A DNA stretch of 6,706 nt, from the NCBI GenBank assembly GCA_025454715.1, contig JALONY010000096.1, positions 1 through 6,706 of the forward strand, read 5' to 3'. This stretch comes from Anaerolineae bacterium. GTDB taxonomy: Bacteria; Chloroflexota; Anaerolineae; Aggregatilineales; Phototrophicaceae. Position 1 is the stretch's first letter. Each line of letters starts with the position of its first letter. This document shows positions 1-5,208 of the stretch, piece by piece. A program made the position numbers and the translations under genes. The notes beneath the pieces were generated by a model that saw only the letters and a program-made list of their open reading frames with translations, was not told the origin of the DNA and ran no database searches.

Positions 1-1220
1 GATTGCAACGCCCGCGCCGCGCTACTGGTCGTCACCTCCGGCATCACCACCGGCGAGTCGGCCAGCAACGACTCCAGCAAGGCGTTGTCCAAGCCCTCGA
101 ACCCCCACCGCCGCAAGCTCCCGCGCAATGACGGCGGCATCGCGATTTGGTCGGCATAGGCGCTGTGGCGCTCCGCGTCCATCATCCAATTGATGAAGCG
201 CCCACTCATCGATTGTTGCTCCGGCGTCGGGGTCACGATGACCCAGACCCACCCGTCCATCAAGGTGGCCGGTGCGCCGGTCGAGTTGGGCACGCTGGCA
301 TAGGCCAAACCCGCCCCGCGCAAGCGCCCGAGCTGGTCGGTCGTGATGATGGCGAGGTCGGCGCGCCCATCCACCACCTGTTGGATATAGTCGGCGGGCG
401 CGTCGAAATCGACCACCGAGCGCGGGATGCGGTTTTGCGCCAGCATATCCTCATAAAAGCTCAGCAAAACCAGCACCGCGCTGGGAGCCAATTCGACCGG
501 CTCACCGGTCTCGGGCGTATACCCGACCGCCGCCAAATATTGCAGCCACACCACATCGCTCAGCCCCGCCGCGCTGGCCGCCGGAAAAGTCAGCCGCGCC
601 TCGGTCTCCAACACGTCCGAGAACCCCCAGCGCGTCAGCACCACCTCATCGGGGTCATAAGCCGTCAGGTACAGGTTCATCAGGTATGGCAAGCCGAACA
701 ATTGGTTATCCACCCGCCCCAAGCGTAAGGCCGCTGGGAACAGCTCCGCGATGACCGAGGACGATACCCGCCCCTCCAACGGCTGAATCAGCCCCGCCTC
801 GACCGCCCGCGTCAGGTCGGCGCGCCGCAGGAGCGTGACATCCGGCAAAGCCACCGGTGCCACCACCGCCGCAGAGCGCAACGTGGCCAAAATCCCGCCC
901 ACATCGTCGGCTTTCTTGCGCCGTAGCTCAATCTCGACGCCCGACTGCGCGCTAAACTCGTTGACCTCCGAAATAAACAAGGTCGTCACCGGCGAGTCGT
1001 CTTGTGGCAACAGCACATCCGGCACCCACACCAACAATTTGGGCGGCTCCGGCGTCGAGGGTACCGCGGTCAAATCGGGGGTCGGGCTGACGGCAGGGGT
1101 GGCCGTAAACGCCGGTATCGGGGTGACAGTGGGCGACATGGGCAAGGCCTGACAGCCCAGCACCCCGCCCACCAGCACGCCCCAGACCACACCGGCCACC
1201 CAGCGTAGATTAGCCGCCAC
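1..1220 (-). CDS. Extracellular solute-binding lipoprotein (ABC-transporter type), 3' end cut by the window edge
   Basis: About 406 codons are visible, read leftward with no stop. The start chosen is GTG at 1220-1218: GAGG lies 9 nt upstream (1230-1233), and this start gives a lipoprotein signal peptide (MAANLRWVAG, a hydrophobic stretch, then lipobox V-L-G-C with Cys23). A Thr/Pro/Ala-rich linker spans residues 29-60. The rest, from KLLVWVP onward, resembles family 1-type periplasmic-binding proteins: an early LxVWxP strand, later LPDVTLLRRADL and LFGLPYLMNLYLTAYDP, which match the region where sugar or oligosaccharide binders have a 'YGLPY....L.YN' segment. Expected role: a membrane-tethered receptor outside the cell that hands a solute to an ABC permease. 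No permease is visible and the substrate cannot be told. The gene overlaps the end of the LOG gene by 11 nt, so translation is probably coupled. The lipoprotein is well supported; the binding-protein assignment is from overall pattern. Confidence 0.8.
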   Translation of the reverse strand, partial: MAANLRWVAGVVWGVLVGGVLGCQALPMSPTVTPIPAFTATPAVSPTPDLTAVPSTPEPPKLLVWVPDVLLPQDDSPVTTLFISEVNEFSAQSGVEIELRRKKADDVGGILATLRSAAVVAPVALPDVTLLRRADLTRAVEAGLIQPLEGRVSSSVIAELFPAALRLGRVDNQLFGLPYLMNLYLTAYDPDEVVLTRWGFSDVLETEARLTFPAASAAGLSDVVWLQYLAAVGYTPETGEPVELAPSAVLVLLSFYEDMLAQNRIPRSVVDFDAPADYIQQVVDGRADLAIITTDQLGRLRGAGLAYASVPNSTGAPATLMDGWVWVIVTPTPEQQSMSGRFINWMMDAERHSAYADQIAMPPSLRGSLRRWGFEGLDNALLESLLADSPVVMPEVTTSSAARALQ

Positions 1221-1743
1221 CGTGCAGCACCTCGACCACTTGCTCAGGGAGGTGGGCAAACCGCAAATCGCCCCAGCCCGACGAGTGCATATACTGGCCA
1301 ACGTTGGGGTCTTGCACGATGTTGTCCCAAAAGTCGCCATAACACACGATCGGGCGGCGCGGGATGTCGCCCGCCCGCATCAGCTCGGACGTGTACACCA
1401 ATTCGTTGAGCGTGCCCAAGCCCCCGGGCATCGTGACGAACGCGCTGGGCTGGCTGACCAAGACCGTCAGGCGCTCCATCATCGTCTCGCACGAAATCAC
1501 ATCGTTGACCCACGGGTTAATCCGCACGCCGCGGGCGCGCTCCAACGCGAGGCAGGCCACCCCAATCACGTGGCCGCCTGCCTCGGCTGCCCCTTGGCTG
1601 GCCGCCGCCATCAGGCCGTTATACCCGCCGGTCATCACCGCGTAGCCCGCTTTGGCCAGCGCATACCCGACACGGCGCGTTTCCTCATAGACCGCCTCGC
1701 CCGGCTTGGGCATGGCGCTGCCATAGACTGCGACAATCGACAC
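1210..1743 (-). CDS. LOG-family protein (possible nucleoside 5'-monophosphate phosphoribohydrolase)
   Basis: 177 aa, complete. It is a Rossmann-like SLOG fold: an N-terminal strand VAVYGSA (5-10), the phosphate-binding turn GGYNGLM (39-45), and the family signature PGGLGTLNE (106-114), which fits PGGxGTxxE. Arg91 in MMERL sits where LOG proteins have a catalytic Arg. Characterised LOG enzymes cleave the N-glycosidic bond of cytokinin or purine nucleoside monophosphates, releasing base and ribose 5-phosphate; many bacterial members have unproven substrates, so activity here is inferred. The start is GTG at 1743-1741, with GAGG 7 nt upstream (1751-1754) overlapping the hinT stop codon. The gap to hinT is 9 nt and the downstream lipoprotein overlaps by 11 nt, so it is an operon member. 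Its pairing with HinT, another nucleotide-monophosphate enzyme, fits nucleotide clean-up. Confidence 0.9.
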   Translation of the reverse strand: MSIVAVYGSAMPKPGEAVYEETRRVGYALAKAGYAVMTGGYNGLMAAASQGAAEAGGHVIGVACLALERARGVRINPWVNDVISCETMMERLTVLVSQPSAFVTMPGGLGTLNELVYTSELMRAGDIPRRPIVCYGDFWDNIVQDPNVGQYMHSSGWGDLRFAHLPEQVVEVLHGGG

Positions 1744-1752
1744 GGTTTCGCC

Positions 1753-2124
1753 TCACTCGCCCTTGGGCTTCAGGTCGCTGTGGCGGGGTGCAAACGGCCC
1801 CACCCGCTCACCGCCCAACAAGTGCATGTGGATGTGATAGACCTCTTGGCCGCCGTCCTCCTTGCAGTTGATGATGAGGCGGTAGCCGCTGTCGGCGATG
1901 CCGAGGTCTTCGGCAATCTTGCGCGCCGCGGTGAACATCCGTCCCAACATCAGCTCATCGTCGGGCGTCACATCGCTCACGGTCGGGATTTCTTTGTTGG
2001 GCACAATCAAGATATGCACCTTGCGGCGCGGGCTGATGTCCCAAAAGGCCGAGACCAGCTCGTCCCGATAGACGAACTTCCCCGGGATTTCACCGGCGAT
2101 GATGCGCGAAAAAATACTGGCCAT
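1753..2124 (-). CDS. hinT: HinT, histidine-triad purine nucleoside phosphoramidase
   Basis: 123 aa, full length for this family (E. coli HinT is about 119). The histidine triad HIHMH (97-101) is followed by LLGG, preceded by GGQEVY (91-96) and by Asn86. His99, the middle His, corresponds to the nucleophile of HINT enzymes. The N-terminal [11 protein letters not shown] and the FWDISP...[14 protein letters not shown] segment closely match E. coli HinT as I recall it. HinT enzymes hydrolyse purine nucleoside phosphoramidates and aminoacyl-adenylates in the cytoplasm. Residue 94 is Glu, as in bacterial HinTs, where human HINT1 has Ser. The start ATG at 2124-2122 has AGGAG 12 nt upstream (2137-2141). 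It lies 21 nt after the crotonase gene and 9 nt before the LOG gene, inside one leftward operon. The C-terminal tail [12 protein letters not shown] is short and polar. Confidence 0.95.
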   Translation of the reverse strand: MASIFSRIIAGEIPGKFVYRDELVSAFWDISPRRKVHILIVPNKEIPTVSDVTPDDELMLGRMFTAARKIAEDLGIADSGYRLIINCKEDGGQEVYHIHMHLLGGERVGPFAPRHSDLKPKGE

Positions 2125-2145
2125 GTACGTCGTTTGCTCCTGTGG

Positions 2146-2940
2146 TTATTTGCCCTTGAACACTGGCGGGCGCTTCTCGATGAAAGCCGCCACGCCCTCG
2201 TGAAAATCCTCGGTCTTGAACAGATAGCCCTGCACCCGCGCCTCGTAATCGGCGGCGTCGGCAAGGTCGCGCTCGCTGGCGCGATAAATCGCCCGTTTGG
2301 TCAGGGCGATGGCGCGGGTCGGCATGGCGGCCAATTTCGCGGCCAACCCGCGCGCTTCGTCGGCCAGCGCGTCGGGCGCCACCACGCGATTGACCACGCC
2401 CCAGCTCAGCGCGTCACCGGCGCTCATCCGGTTCTTGCCGTCGGCCAACAACGCCAATTCCAACGCCTTGGCCGCCCCGACCGCCCGCTGCAACAAATAG
2501 GTCAATCCACCATCCGGCACCAGCCCGATGTTGACGAACGCCGCGAACACGAACGAGGCCGCCTCGGACGCCACGCGCAAATCGCACGCCAGCGCGAGGC
2601 TGGTGCCCGCGCCCGCCGCCGTGCCGTTCACCGCCGCAATCACCGGCTTATCGAGGCCGCGTATCTGCTGCGCCAGCGTGTTCAGCCCATCGCGCAAATA
2701 TTGGGTGATGGGCACATCGCTGTTGCCCTGCACCTCCACGAGGTCGGCACCGCTGCAAAACCCGCGCCCCGCACCGGTCAAAATCACGGCGCGCACCGCC
2801 GCGTCACGCCCCGCCTCGCGCAAGGCCGCCTTCATCTCGTCCATCATCGGGGTGGTGAGGGCGTTCAGGCTGTCGGGGCGGTTCATCGTCAGGGTCGCAA
2901 CCCCATCCAAAACATCATAATGAATGAACTGATAGGTCAT
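2146..2940 (-). CDS. Enoyl-CoA hydratase/isomerase family protein, PaaG-like
   Basis: 264 aa, normal length for a single-domain crotonase. The oxyanion-hole segments are GRGFCSGADL (58-67) and NGTAAGAG (105-112). The fold continues through LALACDLRVAS, a FVNIGLVPDGG motif (135-145) and the C-terminal KRPPVFKGK. By hand alignment the two catalytic glutamates of classical enoyl-CoA hydratase are absent: Ser114 sits in place of the first and Ala or Phe near 132-134 in place of the second. Asp143 in VPDGG matches the Asp of PaaG-type isomerases. The best call is therefore a PaaG-like 2,3-to-3,4 enoyl-CoA or ring 1,2-epoxyphenylacetyl-CoA isomerase rather than a hydratase. No other paa genes are in view, so the substrate is open. 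It is the first gene of the leftward operon, with an extended -10 promoter about 40 nt upstream and no clear Shine-Dalgarno. Confidence 0.9.
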   Translation of the reverse strand: MTYQFIHYDVLDGVATLTMNRPDSLNALTTPMMDEMKAALREAGRDAAVRAVILTGAGRGFCSGADLVEVQGNSDVPITQYLRDGLNTLAQQIRGLDKPVIAAVNGTAAGAGTSLALACDLRVASEAASFVFAAFVNIGLVPDGGLTYLLQRAVGAAKALELALLADGKNRMSAGDALSWGVVNRVVAPDALADEARGLAAKLAAMPTRAIALTKRAIYRASERDLADAADYEARVQGYLFKTEDFHEGVAAFIEKRPPVFKGK

Positions 2941-2959
2941 CTTTGCATCAACCGTTCTG

Positions 2960-2968
2960 TGCTAAAAT
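2960..2968 (+). promoter_or_regulatory. Extended -10 promoter for moaB
   Basis: The bases read TGCTAAAAT, an extended -10 (TGn plus TAAAAT). There is no convincing -35. The predicted start is near 2975, about 34 nt before the moaB ATG. It almost coincides with the opposing promoter of the leftward operon. Confidence 0.5.
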
Positions 2969-2978
2969 TCGTCCGCAG

Positions 2979-2987
2979 ATTGTACCA
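2979..2987 (-). promoter_or_regulatory. Extended -10 promoter for the crotonase-hinT-LOG-lipoprotein operon
   Basis: On the minus strand the bases read TGGTACAAT, an extended -10 (TGn plus TACAAT). No good -35 box lies 16-18 nt upstream, as is common with extended -10 promoters. The predicted start is near 2972, giving a leader of about 31 nt before the ATG at 2940. Confidence 0.55.
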
Positions 2988-3008
2988 CGACTTTGAGAGG
3001 GACACGCC

Positions 3009-3527
3009 ATGGACAAGGGCGCAGACGAGCACCGCCAAAAGGCCGGTCACGGCGCGGTCACGCTGGCCATCGTCACGGTCAGCGACACCCGCACCCCCGA
3101 GACCGATGTCAACCGCCGTTATCTGGAGGCCAAGCTGGCCGAGGCCGGCCACATCGTCGCCGCCTATCGGTTGATTAAGGACGAGCCCGCGCAGGTCGAG
3201 GCCGTCCTCGACGAGCTGACCGCCCTGCCCGAGGTACGCCTCGTCATCTTCAACGGCGGCACCGGCATCGCCCCGCGAGACACCACCTTCGACGTGCTCA
3301 GCCGCAAGCTGGAAAAGACCCTGCCGGGCTTCGGGGAGCTGTTTCGCATGTTGAGCTACCCAGAGGTCGGCGCCGCCGCCATGCTCAGCCGCGCCACGGC
3401 GGGCGTCTATCACCAAACACTGGTCTTCAGCACCCCGGGCAGCCCCAACGCCGTACAAGTCGCGTTCGAGAAGCTCATCCTGCCCGAAATCAACCACCTC
3501 GCGTGGGAGGTCGTCCGCAAGGGCTGA
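3009..3527 (+). CDS. moaB: MoaB, molybdenum cofactor biosynthesis protein B
   Basis: 172 aa, close to E. coli MoaB (170). It has the MoaB/Mog fold signature: strand AIVTVSDTR (20-28), the molybdopterin-binding loop [17 protein letters not shown] (81-97) with Asp91, [27 protein letters not shown] (106-132), and [10 protein letters not shown] (141-150) near the C-terminus. This family adenylates molybdopterin or is a close homologue of the enzymes that do (MogA, Cnx1G); E. coli MoaB itself appears dispensable, while archaeal MoaB-type proteins are active. It acts in the cytoplasm in Mo/W cofactor synthesis. The ATG at 3009 has GAGAGG 8 nt upstream (2995-3000). The N-terminus has about 15 extra polar residues before the first strand. 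No other moa or moe gene is in the window, so it seems to be a single-gene unit; the next gene is a tRNA with its own promoter. Confidence 0.95.
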   Translation: MDKGADEHRQKAGHGAVTLAIVTVSDTRTPETDVNRRYLEAKLAEAGHIVAAYRLIKDEPAQVEAVLDELTALPEVRLVIFNGGTGIAPRDTTFDVLSRKLEKTLPGFGELFRMLSYPEVGAAAMLSRATAGVYHQTLVFSTPGSPNAVQVAFEKLILPEINHLAWEVVRKG

Positions 3528-3547
3528 CCCCGCGCCACAAATTGCCC

Positions 3548-3577
3548 TGTACAGCCCCCCGTGACTCCGTATATAAT
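3548..3577 (+). promoter_or_regulatory. Promoter of the tRNA-Ser gene
   Basis: A perfect -10 TATAAT lies at 3572-3577, and a -35-like TGTACA (4 of 6 matches to TTGACA) at 3548-3553 with an 18 nt spacer. The predicted start near 3584 is about 5 nt before the mature tRNA 5' end. Confidence 0.7.
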
Positions 3578-3588
3578 GCCATCATCTC

Positions 3589-3675
3589 GGAGAGATGCCG
3601 GAGCGGCCGAACGGGCTCGTCTCGAAAACGAGAGTAGCCGAAAGGCTACCGAGGGTTCGAATCCCTCTCTCTCCT
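3589..3675 (+). tRNA. tRNA-Ser, anticodon CGA
   Basis: This is a complete class II cloverleaf. The acceptor stem GGAGAGA (3589-3595) pairs with TCTCTCC (3668-3674). The D stem is CCG (3598-3600) with CGG (3612-3614). The anticodon stem CTCGT/ACGAG encloses the loop CTCGAAA, with anticodon CGA at 3623-3625, reading UCG. A long variable arm GTAGCC-GAAA-GGCTAC (3634-3649), typical of tRNA-Ser, is followed by T stem GAGGG/CCCTC with loop TTCGAAT. The variable arm and anticodon agree on serine, and the 5' half closely resembles E. coli tRNA-Ser(CGA). Two oddities: the discriminator position (3675) is T rather than the G usual for tRNA-Ser, and CCA is not encoded directly after it (the bases read T-CACCA), so CCA would need to be added enzymatically. 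It has its own promoter and terminator. Confidence 0.97.
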
Positions 3676-3682
3676 CACCACG

Positions 3683-3716
3683 CGCCGCAGTGCACCCCGC
3701 CTGCGGCGTTTCGTTT
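3683..3716 (+). terminator. Rho-independent terminator after tRNA-Ser
   Basis: A perfect 8 bp stem, CGCCGCAG (3683-3690) with CTGCGGCG (3701-3708), has a 10 nt loop and is followed by TTTCGTTT. It starts 8 nt after the tRNA 3' end, so it separates the tRNA transcript from the LysM genes. Confidence 0.8.
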
Positions 3717-3748
3717 GCCCGACTGTCCCCCTACGCGCAGGGCACACG

Positions 3749-3778
3749 CTGGCACGCCACCCCGTGCGCCCGTATAAT
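3749..3778 (+). promoter_or_regulatory. Promoter of the LysM protein operon
   Basis: A perfect -10 TATAAT lies at 3773-3778, with a -35-like CTGGCA (4 of 6 matches) at 3749-3754 and an 18 nt spacer. The predicted start near 3785 leaves a leader of about 23 nt before the TTG start codon. Confidence 0.65.
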
Positions 3779-3795
3779 GTCGAGACGCACCCCAC

Positions 3796-3801
3796 GGAGA
3801 G
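3796..3801 (+). promoter_or_regulatory. Shine-Dalgarno that fixes a TTG start
   Basis: GGAGAG lies 6 nt upstream of TTG at 3808-3810. The first in-frame ATG codes for Met23, inside the zinc ribbon and past three of its four cysteines, so TTG is the only start that keeps this domain whole. Confidence 0.8.
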
Positions 3802-3807
3802 ACGACG

Positions 3808-5208
3808 TTGGCACAGGCGCAAAAACGCTGCCCCATCTGCGAGACCTATAACCCCAAAAAAGCGGCCTACTGCATGAACTGTGGCGCGTCGCTGGCTCAT
3901 GCCGAGCTGGAGCTAGGCACCCCCAAAGACAGCTCAGCCAGCCGCACCTCTCCCACGACCGGCTACGATTTTCGCTACGGCGAGACCGACCTGTCGGAAG
4001 ACGGCCTGAGCCGCAAGGCACAGGTCTATCTGGCCAGCCTCGTCGGGGTCTTGATCGTGCTGGTGTTGGGCGCGTTGGCCTATAGCTTCGCCCCCAGCCT
4101 GCTGCCGCAACCCAGCCCGACCCCCTCGCCCAGCCAAACCCTCGACATCACCCTCACCCCGTCCGCCACCCTCGCGCTGGCGACCGTGACGCAAGGCCAA
4201 CCGACCGACACCCCGACCCCGACCCCGACCGAGACCTTCACCCCCGCCCCGACCGAGACCCCCTCACCCTGCGTGCAGGTCGTCGGCGCAGGAGAGGGGA
4301 TGCTGGCGCTGATTTCGCGCTGTGGCCACGCCAGCCTCGATGTCATCCCGTTGGTCGTCACGCTCAACGGCTTGAATAACGAGAACGACCTGCGCGCCAA
4401 CCAAACCATCCTCATCCCGTTCCCTACCCCCACCTTCGACCCCAACAGCGTCCCGACCGCGCCGCCCGCCGGTGAGGGCGCAAGCGGCGCCAACATCGCC
4501 CTCAGCGACGCCAGCGTCCAGACGGTCGCGTTGCCGGGCGTGCTGTCCGAGGACGACATCCGCGCCACCCAAGCGGTCAACCCGTTCTTCCTGCCCACCG
4601 CCACCAACCCGCCCGGCGTCGGTGAGCATCGCGTGGCCTTCGGCCAGACCATCATCGAAATCATCTCGCTGTACCAAACCAACATCGACTCCATCGATAA
4701 GCTCAACCCACAGATGGACTTCTTTCAGTGCGAGATGGGGCAGACGTTCGGCGGCCCCGCCTGCGTGGTGCCGCTGTTCGAGGGGCAGCTCATCCGCGTG
4801 CCGGTGCCCACCCCCACCCCGACCTTTACCTTCACGCCCAACGGCAGCGAAACCCCCACACCCACACCCACCCCGACCGTCAACGCGCCCAGCCTGTCCA
4901 GCCCTAGCAACCGCGCCTACTTCCGCCGCGATGAGCGCGTGACGTTGCGCTGGACGGCCACCGGCACGCTCGGCCTCGACGAAACCTACCTCGTCACGGT
5001 GCAAAACCTGACCGAGGGCTTGGCCTTCAGCGCCGAGACCCGCGACCTCTCGTACATCCTGCCGCCGCAATGGCAAAGCGACCGCCCCGCCCAAGTCGAA
5101 TACGTCTGGACGGTCGGCATCGCCACGCAGGGCAACCCGCAATCCGCACGTTACACCACCCTTCCGAGCAGCTTTACATGGGAAGGCCGAGGAGAACCCA
5201 CGCCATGA
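3808..5208 (+). CDS. Membrane protein: zinc ribbon, one TM helix, two LysM-like domains and a C-terminal beta-sandwich-like domain
   Basis: 466 aa, TTG start. Order: a cytoplasmic zinc ribbon with CPIC (8-11) and CMNC (22-25); a polar linker; one membrane helix (about 74-95); a Thr-Pro linker (100-154); LysM-like domain 1 (about 155-206) with the typical ending LNGLNNENDLRANQTILIP and Cys155/Cys172; a linker; LysM-like domain 2 (about 275-333), with a Cys-containing insert (Cys308, Cys319) between LNPQ and the last strand GQLIRVP; a Thr-Pro linker (334-358); and a C-terminal domain (360-458) with alternating strands (RVTLRWTA, YLVTVQNL, EYVWTVGI) like an Ig or fibronectin III sandwich. LysM domains bind N-acetylglucosamine in peptidoglycan or chitin, so this is probably a wall-binding protein with a zinc-binding tail inside the cell. 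The exact role is unknown. The stop overlaps the next start as ATGA, and that neighbour repeats the extracellular plan. Domain order is visible; the C-terminal fold is inferred from pattern. Confidence 0.88.
   Translation: MAQAQKRCPICETYNPKKAAYCMNCGASLAHAELELGTPKDSSASRTSPTTGYDFRYGETDLSEDGLSRKAQVYLASLVGVLIVLVLGALAYSFAPSLLPQPSPTPSPSQTLDITLTPSATLALATVTQGQPTDTPTPTPTETFTPAPTETPSPCVQVVGAGEGMLALISRCGHASLDVIPLVVTLNGLNNENDLRANQTILIPFPTPTFDPNSVPTAPPAGEGASGANIALSDASVQTVALPGVLSEDDIRATQAVNPFFLPTATNPPGVGEHRVAFGQTIIEIISLYQTNIDSIDKLNPQMDFFQCEMGQTFGGPACVVPLFEGQLIRVPVPTPTPTFTFTPNGSETPTPTPTPTVNAPSLSSPSNRAYFRRDERVTLRWTATGTLGLDETYLVTVQNLTEGLAFSAETRDLSYILPPQWQSDRPAQVEYVWTVGIATQGNPQSARYTTLPSSFTWEGRGEPTP
4202..4262 (+). 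repeat. Low-complexity Thr-Pro codon tract with C-runs
   Basis: Repeats of ACC CCG encode residues 132-152 of the linker. Three CCCC runs are spaced 2 nt apart (4211-4226), followed by CCCCC-G-CCCC (4241-4250). The minus strand therefore carries at least five close G-runs and could form a quadruplex. Confidence 0.7.
4808..4824 (+). repeat. 17-mer repeat in a Thr-Pro linker, copy 1
   Basis: The 17-mer CCACCCCCACCCCGACC occurs here and, identically, at 5455-5471, 5923-5939 and 5971-5987. All four copies are read in the same frame as Thr-Pro codons. This copy and the one at 5923 share one more 5' base and both follow LysM domain 2 directly. Confidence 0.85.

Noticed and set aside
147..728. Plus-strand 193-codon frame at the left edge
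   Set aside because: It is antisense to the solute-binding lipoprotein, which has a signal peptide, lipobox and ribosome site; this frame has no such support.
1222..3174. A 650-codon plus-strand reading frame without stops lying antisense to the LOG, hinT and crotonase genes
   Set aside because: It mirrors three well-recognised genes, is rich in Arg, His, Gly and Ala with no recognisable domain, and fits the low stop frequency of GC-rich antisense frames.
2937..3497. Minus-strand 186-codon frame opposite moaB
   Set aside because: It covers moaB, whose family motifs are unmistakable; it has no motif of its own.
3521..3557. Possible hairpin GGGCTG...CAGCCC after moaB
   Set aside because: The loop is about 25 nt, there is no T-run, and it overlaps the moaB stop and the tRNA promoter.
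5070..5204. N-terminal extension of the LysM lipoprotein upstream of ATG 5205
   Set aside because: It would overlap the previous gene by more than 100 nt and bury the lipoprotein signal; the ATG at 5205 has a Shine-Dalgarno.
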